Shown here: in pieces, positions 42,604 to 52,423 of the stretch
How positions within the stretch are numbered: the stretch's first letter is position 1
Layout: every line of letters begins with the position of its first letter
NCBI GenBank assembly: GCA_000963575.1
Contig: CP011077.1
Span: 2,046,001-2,110,000, forward strand
Source of the DNA: Klebsiella michiganensis
GTDB taxonomy: Bacteria > Pseudomonadota > Gammaproteobacteria > Enterobacterales > Enterobacteriaceae
Direction of reading: 5' to 3'
DNA: 64,000 nucleotides
The notes under the pieces: generated by a model
The model's input: only the letters and a program-made list of their open reading frames with translations
What the model was told of the DNA's origin: nothing
Databases searched by the model: none
Program-made: the position numbers and the translations under genes

Positions 42604-45019
42604 GTTATTCTTTTATCGTGGCGTGAAGCTATCGCTATTTTTAGTCATACCAGGGGTGTTTTCGGTACAAGGAGTGGGGGCAACATCGGCATATGATAAG
42701 CAGGTATTACAGGCTCGGGGCGGAGATTACCAACCGCTGCTCAATGCCCTGAAGCAGCAGGAAGATGCCGGGGCGCTCAACCCGGAACAGGTGGCTGACT
42801 GGCTCCAGGTGGCCTGCTGGGCGGGGCGTGATAACGAGGTAGTCAGCGTGTGGCAGCGTTATCAGGGGCGTGTTTCTATCCCGGCCCGGGGGGTTGCCGC
42901 CACGGCGCAATCTCTGCGCAATCTGCAACGCTGGGGAGATTCGCTTTCTCTCTGGCAGCAGGCTCTTCGGCTCACGCCCGGGAACGATGATTACCGCATG
43001 GGACAAATTAAAACGCTGGCCGACGGACGAAAAGGCTGGCAGGCCAGAGATGAAGCCCTGCGTTTGGTCGAGGAGCAACCGACGCTGGCGCATTTGCAGA
43101 CGCTCTCTTATGTCTATTTGCGGCAGGGAAAGACCTGGGACCAGTTGCAGATTGACACGCAGGCCCTTGCTCTTGCGCCTGGGAATAAAACCGCGCTGCA
43201 AAACCTGATATCAAGCCTGACGGTGAACCGGGTGAATTCCCCGGCACTGGCGTTAGCTAATGAGGCGGAACTTCCGCCACATGAGCGCAGGCAGCTCGAA
43301 GTTAACGCGGCGGCCGAAATGGTGCGTATGGCCGATATTTCGCCTGGGGAAGAGAAAGCCCGCTTTACCGTGGCGCAGCGGGCGCTGGATCGCTACGACG
43401 CCTTGTTCGCCAAATGGCACAGTGACCCTCAGGCCCGGCAGGACGTCACGCGGGCGCGCATAGACCGGCTGGGCGCACTCTACGCCCACAATTACTACCG
43501 GAAGGTTATTCAGGAATATGAATCCCTGACTAGAGAAAATGTGGCCGTCCCGCCCTGGGCTTTGCGCTGGGTTATTGCTTCTTACCTGGCAGAAAAACAG
43601 GTCGAAACTGGGCAGGCGCTAACGCCGGATCTGTTCAGCGGGGTGGCGAATGAGAACGAGCAGGCGATGTTCTATGCCTTGCTGGACAGCGGGCAGTACG
43701 CCGCCGCCGAACGCTACCTGCAAAACCTTACCCAGGCAACGCCTTATCGTCGTTACGTGCCGGGCTTCCCGGCTCCCGTGCCGAACGATCGCTGGCTGGA
43801 AGCGAAAACGCTCTCCCTGCAATACCTCTTATCGACCAATGCGTTGCCGGCCGCCCAATCGCTGTCTCATCGGCTGGCCAGTACCGCCCCGGGTAACCAG
43901 GGATTGCGTATTGATTATGCCCGGGTGTTACAGGCCCGGGGGCTGCCGCAGGCGGCTGAGCTGGAGCTAAAAAAGGCGGAGGTGCTTGAGCCGACGAACC
44001 TTGAACTGGAGCGCCAGCAGGCTTACGTCGCACAGGAGCTGCACGAGTGGAGGCAAATGGATTTGTTAACCGACGATGTGATGCTGCGCGCCCCGCTGGA
44101 TATCGGCTCTCAGCGGCTGAGCCGCGCGCGGGATGTTCACCGGATGTCCGAACTGCGCATTAACGGCCAGCAGGGCATCCATTCTGATACACCCGTCAGC
44201 GGGGCGCACGATTTTACCTGGGATATGGCAGTTTATGGCCCACCCGTTGCCGACAGCTGGCGGCTGTTTGGCGGCCACCGCTTTAACAGCGGGCGCTTTG
44301 AAGAAGGTAAGGGCTTCAGCCGCAGCGTGTTTGGCGGAATAGAGTGGCGGCCGCGCAATAGCTGGGCCGAGCTTGAACTGGCGAATAACAACTTCAACGG
44401 CGGCAATAAGCCGGGAGGGCGGGTCTCGGCCTGGCACAGCTTCAGCGACAGCTGGCGAGTGGGCGGAGAGCTTGATCGTCTGGCCCGGGAAACTCCGCTG
44501 CGGGCGCTGCGTAACGGCATCAGCGCCAATCAGGCCAGCCTGTGGGTGCGCTGGCACCAAAACGAACGTCGTGAATATCAACTGGCGACCACGACCAGCC
44601 GTTTCTCAGACCATAACTACCGCCAGGAGTACACCTTCCAGGGCAAAGAGCGGCTGTGGCAGACGCCGCGGATCACGCTCGACCTGCAGCCCGGCGTGGC
44701 TTACAGCACCAACAGCAAGGCCGACAGGGTGTATTACAGCCCGAAATGGGACTTATCCGTCGCGCCGACGTTCGCCGTTAATCATGTGATGTATCAGCAC
44801 TATGACACCGTCTGGAGTCAGCAGATTAGCGCCGGGGCGGGCGTTTACCGGCAAAAAAATTATGGGGCAGGGGCGATGACGTCCCTGGGGTATGGCCAGC
44901 GTATCCAGTGGAACAACGTCCTCGACACCGGGGCCATGCTGAACTGGGAAAAGCGCCCCTGGGACGGCAAGCGGGAAACTCATCTTGCCGTCGCTTTTGA
45001 TGCGAATTTACGATTTTAA
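42578..45019 (+). CDS. pgaA: Outer-membrane poly-N-acetylglucosamine export porin PgaA
   Basis: An 813-residue protein with a signal peptide (about 1-35), a periplasmic TPR-rich helical half (about 40-510, with repeated QALRLTPGN/ALALAPGN-type units), and a C-terminal 16-strand beta-barrel half rich in alternating aromatic strands, ending DANLRF with a terminal Phe. PgaA binds partly deacetylated PNAG from PgaB and exports it through the outer membrane. The start at 42578 has only a weak ribosome site. pgaB follows after 8 nt. Confidence 0.93.
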   Translation: MGQRLSINKLFFYRGVKLSLFLVIPGVFSVQGVGATSAYDKQVLQARGGDYQPLLNALKQQEDAGALNPEQVADWLQVACWAGRDNEVVSVWQRYQGRVSIPARGVAATAQSLRNLQRWGDSLSLWQQALRLTPGNDDYRMGQIKTLADGRKGWQARDEALRLVEEQPTLAHLQTLSYVYLRQGKTWDQLQIDTQALALAPGNKTALQNLISSLTVNRVNSPALALANEAELPPHERRQLEVNAAAEMVRMADISPGEEKARFTVAQRALDRYDALFAKWHSDPQARQDVTRARIDRLGALYAHNYYRKVIQEYESLTRENVAVPPWALRWVIASYLAEKQVETGQALTPDLFSGVANENEQAMFYALLDSGQYAAAERYLQNLTQATPYRRYVPGFPAPVPNDRWLEAKTLSLQYLLSTNALPAAQSLSHRLASTAPGNQGLRIDYARVLQARGLPQAAELELKKAEVLEPTNLELERQQAYVAQELHEWRQMDLLTDDVMLRAPLDIGSQRLSRARDVHRMSELRINGQQGIHSDTPVSGAHDFTWDMAVYGPPVADSWRLFGGHRFNSGRFEEGKGFSRSVFGGIEWRPRNSWAELELANNNFNGGNKPGGRVSAWHSFSDSWRVGGELDRLARETPLRALRNGISANQASLWVRWHQNERREYQLATTTSRFSDHNYRQEYTFQGKERLWQTPRITLDLQPGVAYSTNSKADRVYYSPKWDLSVAPTFAVNHVMYQHYDTVWSQQISAGAGVYRQKNYGAGAMTSLGYGQRIQWNNVLDTGAMLNWEKRPWDGKRETHLAVAFDANLRF

Positions 45020-45027
45020 GGACAAAC

Positions 45028-47043
45028 ATGCTGACCAACAGTTTTCGTATCGGCCTGATCGTTTTTGGCTGGTTACTGACCCTTTCAGGCCTGTGCGCGC
45101 AGGAGATCCATTTCCTGCCGCCAAAAGAGCGGCCTCTGCCTGAAGCCAGTCATCCCTGGCCAAAGAACCACTTTCTGGTGCTGGCCTACCACGATGTTGA
45201 AGACCGCGACCCCGATCAGCGCTATCTGGCGGTACGCACCAGTGCGCTTAACGAGCAAATCAGCTGGCTGCTGCAGAACGGCTACCGGGCGGTAAGCGTG
45301 CAGGCCATTCTGGACGCCCATCGCGGGGGGGCGCCACTGCCGCCGAAGGCTTTTTTGCTCACTTTTGATGATGGCTACAGCAGCTTTTACACCCGCGTGT
45401 GGCCTCTGCTCAAGGCATACAATGTGCCCGCGCTGTGGGCGCCGGTGGGCAGCTGGGTGGACACCCCGCCTGACAAAAAAGTGGATTTTGGCGGACTGAT
45501 GACCGCCCGGGACAAGTTTGCCACCTGGGAGATGGTGCGTGAGCTTAGCCGCTCCCCACTGGTTGAGATAGGTTCGCACACCTGGGCTTCACACTATGGC
45601 ATTCAGGCGAATCCTCAGGGCAGCCGCGAACCGGCGGTGGCCAACCGGGCGTGGAATAAAACCACCGGACAGTATGAAAGCGATGAACACTTTACCCGCC
45701 GTATTGACGACGATGTGCGTCAAATCAGCCGTAAAATTGAGCAGGTTAGCGGCAAAGCCCCCCGCGCCTGGGTCTGGCCCTATGGTGCGGCCGGGGGCAC
45801 CTCCCTTGGTATCATCAAAAAACAGGGTTACCAGTTGGCGTTCACGCTGAATGATGGCCTCGCTGACGTGCGCGATCTGGACAATATCCCGCGGGTGCTG
45901 ATTTCGGGCAACCCTACGCTCAAAGCCTTCGCCAGTATGGTGGGCCGGGTCCGGGAGCCCGATCCGGTGCGGGTTATGCATGTGGATCTCGACTACGTCT
46001 ACGATCCGAACCCGGTGCAACAGGCGAAGAATATCGATGCCCTGGTACAGCGGGTGTATGACATGAAAATCAGCCATGTCTTTTTGCAGGCGTTCTCGGA
46101 CCCGCTCGGCGACGGCAATATCAAGTCGCTCTATTTCCCCAACCGCTGGCTGCCGATGCGCGCCGACCTGTTTAACTTCGTCGCCTGGCAGCTGCGCACG
46201 AGAGGGGATGCCAAAGTGTTCGCCTGGCTGCCGGTGCTCTCTTTTGATCTGAATGCCGCGCTGCCCAGGGTGCAAAGCTGGGACGCCGCCAGCGGGAAGG
46301 CGCATCGGGCCACCAGCCCTTATCTGCGTCTTTCCCCGTGGAACCGGCAGGTTCGTTACCAGATAGTCGACATTTATGAAGATCTCGCCCGACATGCGGT
46401 GTTTGACGGCATTCTTTTCCACGACGATGCGCTGCTCACCGACTTTGAAGATGCCGGCCCGGACGCCATGACCGCCTATCGGCAGGCGGGGTTCCAGGGA
46501 AGCATTGGCGACATTCATCAAAACCCGGCTGAACTTCGGCGCTGGACGCGCTTTAAAAGCCAGACGCTGATTGAGTTCACCCGCACGCTGACTGACGCGG
46601 TGCGGAACATCCGTGGCCCGCAGATAAAAACCGCCCGAAATATCTTTGCGCTGCCGATTCTGGAGCCAGAGAGCGAGGCGTGGTTCGCCCAGAACGTTGA
46701 CGATTTCCTGGCTGCCTACGACTGGACGGTGCCGATGGCGATGCCGCTGATGGAGTCCGTGCCGCTGGAAGAGAGCAATAGCTGGCTGGAACGGCTGATT
46801 AAAGCCGTAGCGGCCAAGCCTTCGGGAATGAATAAAACCATTTTTGAGCTTCAGGCGCGCGACTGGAATCACAAAGCGCAGAAAGGCATCGCCGACAAAC
46901 AGCTGGTGGAGTGGATGCAGCTGCTGCAGCTGAACGGCGTGAAGCATTACGGCTACTACCCGGACGACTTCATCAATAACCAGCCTGATATTTCACATAT
47001 CAGACCTGAAATTTCCTCTTACTGGTACCCAAACAATGACTGA
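45028..47043 (+). CDS. pgaB: Poly-N-acetylglucosamine N-deacetylase PgaB
   Basis: A 671-residue two-domain enzyme. The N-terminal NodB-type deacetylase (about 40-310) has AYHDVED, the catalytic/metal LTFDDGYSSFYTR and the two His in SHTWASHYG. The C-terminal PgaB hydrolase-like domain (about 315-671) has MHVDLDYVYD and FDGILFHDDALL. It deacetylates part of the polymer in the periplasm, which is needed for export. Its signal end LSGLC-AQ has Leu rather than a small residue before Cys23, so lipid attachment is less certain than in E. coli PgaB. It overlaps pgaC by 8 nt. Confidence 0.93.
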   Translation: MLTNSFRIGLIVFGWLLTLSGLCAQEIHFLPPKERPLPEASHPWPKNHFLVLAYHDVEDRDPDQRYLAVRTSALNEQISWLLQNGYRAVSVQAILDAHRGGAPLPPKAFLLTFDDGYSSFYTRVWPLLKAYNVPALWAPVGSWVDTPPDKKVDFGGLMTARDKFATWEMVRELSRSPLVEIGSHTWASHYGIQANPQGSREPAVANRAWNKTTGQYESDEHFTRRIDDDVRQISRKIEQVSGKAPRAWVWPYGAAGGTSLGIIKKQGYQLAFTLNDGLADVRDLDNIPRVLISGNPTLKAFASMVGRVREPDPVRVMHVDLDYVYDPNPVQQAKNIDALVQRVYDMKISHVFLQAFSDPLGDGNIKSLYFPNRWLPMRADLFNFVAWQLRTRGDAKVFAWLPVLSFDLNAALPRVQSWDAASGKAHRATSPYLRLSPWNRQVRYQIVDIYEDLARHAVFDGILFHDDALLTDFEDAGPDAMTAYRQAGFQGSIGDIHQNPAELRRWTRFKSQTLIEFTRTLTDAVRNIRGPQIKTARNIFALPILEPESEAWFAQNVDDFLAAYDWTVPMAMPLMESVPLEESNSWLERLIKAVAAKPSGMNKTIFELQARDWNHKAQKGIADKQLVEWMQLLQLNGVKHYGYYPDDFINNQPDISHIRPEISSYWYPNND

Positions 47044-48364
47044 TCGTCTTCTTTCCTTGCTGATTCTGGGCCTGGTCTTTGGGCTGCCGCTCGGCATGGC
47101 GGCGGTATTTACCGGGAAAATCTTGCTGGACTTCGTGTTCTTCTGGCCGCTGTTTATGTCGGTGCTGTGGATGACCGGCGGACTCTATTTCTGGTTCCGG
47201 CTGGAGCGCCACTGGCCGTGGGGCGAAGAGGTACCGCCGCCGCAGCTGGAAGGCAATCCGCTGATTTCTATCCTTATCCCCTGTTTTAACGAAGGAAAAA
47301 ACGCCCGGGAAACAATCGAAGCCGCGCTGGCCCAGCGCTATACCAACATCGAGGTTATCGCCATCAACGATGGCTCCCGCGATAACACCGCGGAGATCCT
47401 GAACCAGCTCGCGCAGGAATACCCGACGCTGCGGGTAATTCATCTGGCCGCTAATCAAGGCAAAGCTGTGGCGCTAAAAGCCGGGGCCGCCGCCGCGCGC
47501 GGAGATCTGCTGGTGTGCATCGACGGCGACGCTTTGCTGGAGCAGGATACCGCGGCTTACCTGGCGCTACCGCTCATTCGCCACCCGAACGTGGGTGCCG
47601 TTACCGGGAATCCGCGAATCCGCACCCGCTCGAATTTGATTGGCCGTATTCAGGTTGGAGAATTCTCTTCCATCATTGGGCTGATTAAACGCACCCAGCG
47701 AATTTATGGCCGGGTGTTTACCGTTTCCGGCGTGATTGCCGCCTTTCGCCGCCAGGCGCTGGCGGACGTGGGCTACTGGAGCCCGGACATGATCACCGAG
47801 GATATTGATATCAGCTGGAAACTGCAGCTGCATCACTGGACGCTCTATTTTGAGCCGCGCGCGCTGGTCTGGATCCTGATGCCGGAAACGCTCAAAGGAT
47901 TGTGGAAGCAGCGACTGCGCTGGGCGCAGGGTGGGGCGGAAGTGTTCCTGGTTAATCTGCGTCGCCTGTTCCGCTGGGAGCACCGGCGGATGTGGCCGCT
48001 GTTCATGGAGTACGTGCTCTCGACGGTCTGGGCCTTCGCCTATGCGATAACCATCCTGCTGTTTATTGCCAGCCACCTGGCGACATTGCCGGCGAATCTG
48101 GTGGTCGAAACGCTGTTTCCGCCGGAGTTTACAGGGCTGCTGTTGGGGGTGATGTGCCTGATGCAGTTCCTGGTCAGCCTGTTTATCGAGCGGCGTTATG
48201 AAAAGCGGATTGCCGGGTCGCTGTTCTGGATTGTCTGGTTCCCGATTATGTACTGGATGATAGGCCTGTTTACCACCCTGGTGTCATTCCCGAAAGTGAT
48301 GCTTAAACGCCGCCGCGCCCGCGCGCGCTGGGTAAGTCCTGACCGTGGAAAAGGAAGAATATGA
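47036..48364 (+). CDS. pgaC: Poly-beta-1,6-N-acetyl-D-glucosamine synthase PgaC
   Basis: A 442-residue GT2 processive glycosyltransferase. It has two N-terminal membrane segments and a cytoplasmic catalytic domain with INDGSRDN, CIDGDALLEQD and EDIDISWKLQ. The QRLRWAQGG (QxxRW) motif is present. Three more membrane segments lie at the C-terminus. It polymerises GlcNAc from UDP-GlcNAc at the inner membrane with PgaD, and in E. coli needs c-di-GMP. It overlaps pgaB by 8 nt and pgaD by 4. Confidence 0.95.
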   Translation: MTDRLLSLLILGLVFGLPLGMAAVFTGKILLDFVFFWPLFMSVLWMTGGLYFWFRLERHWPWGEEVPPPQLEGNPLISILIPCFNEGKNARETIEAALAQRYTNIEVIAINDGSRDNTAEILNQLAQEYPTLRVIHLAANQGKAVALKAGAAAARGDLLVCIDGDALLEQDTAAYLALPLIRHPNVGAVTGNPRIRTRSNLIGRIQVGEFSSIIGLIKRTQRIYGRVFTVSGVIAAFRRQALADVGYWSPDMITEDIDISWKLQLHHWTLYFEPRALVWILMPETLKGLWKQRLRWAQGGAEVFLVNLRRLFRWEHRRMWPLFMEYVLSTVWAFAYAITILLFIASHLATLPANLVVETLFPPEFTGLLLGVMCLMQFLVSLFIERRYEKRIAGSLFWIVWFPIMYWMIGLFTTLVSFPKVMLKRRRARARWVSPDRGKGRI

Positions 48365-48810
48365 TGCAGAGCAACACGCTGATATTGACCGAGGACCGAC
48401 TGGGGCCGCGCCTGTTCGACGGCCTGCTAACCGCCGTTGCCTGGGCTGTCTTTTTGTACTTTGTGTGGAAAAATCTGCTGCTCCAGCTGATGCTATTGCC
48501 CGATCAGCGGGGGGAGATCGTCGCACAGTCGCTCAATTCCGTGCTGCTGTATTTGCTGATTGCGGCCATAAACGGCTGGCTGCTGATCCTGTGGTATCAA
48601 TACAGCCTGCGCAGGTACAGTGACCGATACCACGACGAACATAGCCCGTTTCAGCTTAGCGACCTGGCCCGCAGCTTTAACCTGTCGACGCAGCTCGTTT
48701 CCGAGATGAGCCAGTACAACCAGCTCACGGTTTATCACGATCAGATTGGGCAGATAATCGATCTGAAGGCTAATACCCAAGAGTCTGAGCGGGAGAGTTC
48801 GGAGGAATAG
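48361..48810 (+). CDS. pgaD: PGA biosynthesis protein PgaD
   Basis: A 149-residue inner-membrane protein with two hydrophobic segments (about 22-42 and 62-82) and a soluble C-terminal half. It includes the ILTEDRLGPRLFDGLLT N-terminus seen in the family. PgaD binds and supports PgaC, and together they form the c-di-GMP receptor in E. coli. It starts on the pgaC stop (ATGA overlap); a second ATG follows immediately. It ends the pga operon. Confidence 0.88.
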   Translation: MMQSNTLILTEDRLGPRLFDGLLTAVAWAVFLYFVWKNLLLQLMLLPDQRGEIVAQSLNSVLLYLLIAAINGWLLILWYQYSLRRYSDRYHDEHSPFQLSDLARSFNLSTQLVSEMSQYNQLTVYHDQIGQIIDLKANTQESERESSEE

Positions 48811-48821
48811 CGCTATTCTAT

Positions 48822-48846
48822 CGCCCCCAGATTTTTCTGGCGGGCG
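48822..48846. terminator. Hairpin between pgaD and convergent HK3
   Basis: CGCCCCCAGA / TCTGGCGGGCG pair with one bulged G around a T-rich loop, between the pgaD stop and the stop of the convergent kinase. It probably serves both directions. Confidence 0.5.
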
Positions 48847-51800
48847 TTATCCCATGAGGTAGCTCTTAATCGCCAGTGTTAGCTGGGATAATTTATTTTC
48901 TAATTCGAGAAGCCGTTCGCCGATCTGTCGGGCATCCTCCTTCTGCAGGCATAGCTTTTCTGCTTCGGCGCACAGTTCGTCAATCTCAGCGGCATAAATG
49001 ACCTGCGCGGCGCCGCCGAGCCGGTGCAGGCAGCTTGCCAGCGCCGAAAAGTCGCCGGTGGCAAAGAGCCGCCTGGCTTCTTTAAGGTCAGAATCATTTT
49101 CTTCGCATATCCTCGACAGCAGTTGCCTCAGCATTTGGTCGTCGTGATGCAGCAGCTCTGCCAGCTCATCAAGGCGAATTTGCTCGTGAAGCGCAGGGAA
49201 GGGCTCCGTCTTTTGGACCATCAGCAAGGCGGCTTCCAGCTGGGACAGATGCAGAGGCTTGAACAGGCATTCGTTCATTCCTGCGGCAAGCGCCTGGGCA
49301 CGAATTTCAGACTGTGCGTTGGCGGTCAGGCCGAAGATAGTGAGAGTCCCACCTGCCTGCCTGATTTTTTGCGTCAGGGTAAAACCATCCATTTCAGGCA
49401 TCGTGCAGTCGGTAATCAGCAGATCAAAATGCGCTTTTCGCCAGCGAGCCAGCGCCTGCTGGCCGCTTTCCGCCTCCGTAACCTGATGCCCCAGCCGTGC
49501 AAGCTGGCGCTGAAGTACCATCCGGTTAACCGGGTGATCGTCGACGATCAGAATCGACAATTTAGGGCTACGCCCCGTTTTCATTAAGTCATTCGGAATG
49601 ACAGGCAGCCGCGCCTTACGAAGGGGAACGCTGAGTTCAATCAGGATCTGTGTGCCACGGCCAGGGATGCTGTGCATCTGCATTGTGCCCCCCATTTTTT
49701 CCAGCAGCTGGCTACCGATCACCAGCCCCAGACCGGTCCCGGTCTGGCGTCTTCCCGCCTCAAGCTGAATAAAGGGTTTAAACAGCTTTTCACGATCGGC
49801 CTGGCTAATGCCGGGGCCGCTGTCTTCGACGGCGATATGCAACAGCAGGAAATCTGTAGTACTCCGCTGGCTGTTTATCCGGACATCAATCTGCCCGGCA
49901 ACGGTAAACTTCACCGCGTTACTGAGATAATTGGCGATAACCTGGCGCAGGCGGCCAGCATCCACCAGAATTTCGGCGTCAGGCTCTATATCACTCTGAA
50001 AATACAGGCTCAGCTGCTTCTGTCGCGCCATTTCTTCAAAAACACGAATGACCGGCGGCAACAGCGAATCAAGCGGGAGCCATTCCGGCGCGAGTTCAAG
50101 CTGGCCGCTTTCTATTTTGGCCATATCCAGCACATCACCAATTAGCCCCATTAGCGTTTGGGCAGAAGTAAAGGCGACCTGGATTGCATCGTTATCCGGT
50201 TGGCGTGCCACTTCAAGCTCCAGCAGGCCGATGATGGCGCCGATAGGCGTGCGGATCTCGTGGCTCATGGTGGCAAGGAAGGTGCTTTTGGCCTGATTCG
50301 CCTGCTCCGCGTGTTCTTTTTCTACCGATAATTCATGGAGCAGATGCTTATGTTCGGTGATGTCCTGCCAGCCGCAAATCAGCCCGGCGGTTTTGCCGCG
50401 CGAATCGTCGTACGGCGTTGCCCAGTGCGCGATGACCCGTTCTTCTGAACCATTATTCACCACAAACTCACGCGTTTGCCCGTGTGGGGTGGCATCCTCG
50501 TGATGCAGCAAAATCTGCGTGAGATCTTCTCTGAGTGAGGCCAGTGGGTGGCGGAGATCGAACAGAGAATAATGTAGGTAATCATCGCCATGCTGGCTAA
50601 AGTAAGCCTGGAATGCCTCATTGTGTGTGGTCACCACAAACTGTCGGTTTAACACATAAATAGGGGACGGAGAGCCGTTAAGCAGCGTGTCACGGAAGGT
50701 TAACTGAGCCTGCAGTGCCTCCTGGGCAAGCTGGCGGCGTCGGATCTCTTTATTTCGGGTATACACCCAGAACAGCACCAGCAGAATGATGCTGCCGGCA
50801 CCGGCCAGTACCCAATAAAACTGCTTATCGTAAAGCTGCCAGGTATCTACCTTGATGTCCGGGGCGCTCTGCCATTTGTGGACAATGAGGGAAATCTCCT
50901 GGGGGAGCATATCGGCCAGCGCTTTGTTCATGATCCCCAGCAGCTCAGGCTCATCGCGGCGCACGGCAAAACCCAGCTGGGTCGGCGTGTCGCCCAGACG
51001 AGTCACAATTTTGAGCTTGTCGCGAAAATACCGTTCAATCATAAAGCCGGCGCCCATTTGATTGTTCAGCGCGCCATCAACCTTACCGGCGTTGACCAGC
51101 TCCAGCGCTTCGCCGGCGTTATCTGTGTAAATCCAATGAATGCCGGGCCACGTTTTGGCCAGCTGCGCGGCCAGGGCATTGTCCTTCACTACCGCCAGCG
51201 TCAGATTATTGTTCAGAGCCGACGGCGCGTCGGGCGTATTGCGGACTACCAGCACGCCGGGAGTGTAGAGCCAGGGCCGGCTGAAGCTCGCCACGTTTTC
51301 ACGCAGAGGGCTAAAGATCGCGGCCCCGACCAGATCGCCTCGTTTTGCTCCCAGCGCATCAAACAGTTCCGTGGCTGAATTAACCTTCACAGGTTCAAAC
51401 CTCAGCCCGGTGCGCAGATGAATCAGCCGCAGAAGGTCGGCGCTAATGCCGTGAAACTCGCCCTGTTCATCCAGCATGGTGAAAGGGGTGAAGAAAGGAT
51501 TAACCAGCACCTTCACCGTTGGGTTATTGGCTATCCAGCGTTTTTCCCTCTCCGTCAGGTCGAGCGGCTGTTCGAAGCGCCAGATATCCTGGCGCTGTAC
51601 CCACTGCCGGGATATCACCCGCTTCTGCGCGTCCGGGATGGCAATAAGCACCGTATCAATCGCCTGTTTTAGCTCAGCGGCATCGTCACGCAGCAGAAAA
51701 CGGCTGCCGGGTGAGGCCTCCGGATAGACATCGGTGATGGTCAGCTCATTACTGTAATTTCGCTCAATCAGAAAACTCGCGGTGGTGAGATTCCCTAAGA

Positions 51801-52419
51801 AGTAGTCGCAGCGGGCGTGCAGCACGCAGGAAAGGGCATCCTGGCTGGAGGAAAAGCGCACTATTTCTGCACCACTGAACCGACCGGTTATCTCCGGGTC
51901 GGTCAGATAACCTTCGGTTACCGCCAGCTTCATCGCCATGCCCGGCGTCACTGCATGAGAGGCGGAGCTTTCACGGGTCACAAGCGCTGACCTGTTGGCC
52001 ATAAAACTGCGGGTTTCAGTCAGGGGCGCGGATTGAATCTGCTGGCCGCCGCCGTCGTCCATAACGGCATCCACCTCCTTGCGCATCAGCGCGTGCAAAG
52101 CGTCTGTGCGGGAGGCATAGCGCAGCACCTGCACGCTGAGTCCCAGATTACTGGCAACCAGCTTGATGTAATCGGCATAAATTCCTTCATATATGCCGGT
52201 GTCCGGCACGATATCAAAGGGCGGGTTGTCCGGCGCCCAGGTGGCTACCTTTAATTCGCGTTTTAATCCGAGCCAGCGCCACTGGCTGTCATCGAGGGTA
52301 AAACTGAGGAGTGCAGGGCGCTCACGGCTAAAAATTTGCAGAGCCTGAGGAGGTTGCTCAGCAGCCAGGCTGACGCCGGTCAGCAGGGTGCAGAATAAAA
52401 AAAGAAACGCTCGAACCAT
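48847..52419 (-). CDS. BvgS/EvgS-type hybrid sensor kinase with two Venus-flytrap domains and PAS domain (HK3)
   Basis: A 1190-residue kinase. It has a signal peptide (about 1-20), two family-3 solute-binding domains (about 45-270 and 290-515), a membrane segment near 530-550 and a PAS domain (about 575-690, LLNGSPSPIYVLNRQF to CGWQDITEHK). The kinase has H720 in MSHEIRTPIGA and the ATPase boxes; the receiver has D1004 in ITDCTMPEMDG, and the HPt has H1132 in SCLHRLGGA. It resembles HK1 closely but has the extra PAS, as in BvgS. The start at 52419 is 4 nt after the RR3 stop, the same spacing as in the HK1 pair. The ligand is unknown. Confidence 0.92.
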   Translation of the reverse strand: MVRAFLFLFCTLLTGVSLAAEQPPQALQIFSRERPALLSFTLDDSQWRWLGLKRELKVATWAPDNPPFDIVPDTGIYEGIYADYIKLVASNLGLSVQVLRYASRTDALHALMRKEVDAVMDDGGGQQIQSAPLTETRSFMANRSALVTRESSASHAVTPGMAMKLAVTEGYLTDPEITGRFSGAEIVRFSSSQDALSCVLHARCDYFLGNLTTASFLIERNYSNELTITDVYPEASPGSRFLLRDDAAELKQAIDTVLIAIPDAQKRVISRQWVQRQDIWRFEQPLDLTEREKRWIANNPTVKVLVNPFFTPFTMLDEQGEFHGISADLLRLIHLRTGLRFEPVKVNSATELFDALGAKRGDLVGAAIFSPLRENVASFSRPWLYTPGVLVVRNTPDAPSALNNNLTLAVVKDNALAAQLAKTWPGIHWIYTDNAGEALELVNAGKVDGALNNQMGAGFMIERYFRDKLKIVTRLGDTPTQLGFAVRRDEPELLGIMNKALADMLPQEISLIVHKWQSAPDIKVDTWQLYDKQFYWVLAGAGSIILLVLFWVYTRNKEIRRRQLAQEALQAQLTFRDTLLNGSPSPIYVLNRQFVVTTHNEAFQAYFSQHGDDYLHYSLFDLRHPLASLREDLTQILLHHEDATPHGQTREFVVNNGSEERVIAHWATPYDDSRGKTAGLICGWQDITEHKHLLHELSVEKEHAEQANQAKSTFLATMSHEIRTPIGAIIGLLELEVARQPDNDAIQVAFTSAQTLMGLIGDVLDMAKIESGQLELAPEWLPLDSLLPPVIRVFEEMARQKQLSLYFQSDIEPDAEILVDAGRLRQVIANYLSNAVKFTVAGQIDVRINSQRSTTDFLLLHIAVEDSGPGISQADREKLFKPFIQLEAGRRQTGTGLGLVIGSQLLEKMGGTMQMHSIPGRGTQILIELSVPLRKARLPVIPNDLMKTGRSPKLSILIVDDHPVNRMVLQRQLARLGHQVTEAESGQQALARWRKAHFDLLITDCTMPEMDGFTLTQKIRQAGGTLTIFGLTANAQSEIRAQALAAGMNECLFKPLHLSQLEAALLMVQKTEPFPALHEQIRLDELAELLHHDDQMLRQLLSRICEENDSDLKEARRLFATGDFSALASCLHRLGGAAQVIYAAEIDELCAEAEKLCLQKEDARQIGERLLELENKLSQLTLAIKSYLMG

Positions 52420-52423
52420 GCTG

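Noticed and set aside
45589..46947. 452-codon frame antisense to pgaB
   Set aside because: Same reason; it lies wholly within a well-identified gene.
48805..48818. GAATAGCGCTATTC, a perfect 14-nt palindrome at the pgaD stop
   Set aside because: It lies inside and just after the coding end next to a terminator-like hairpin; probably part of the 3' end rather than an operator.
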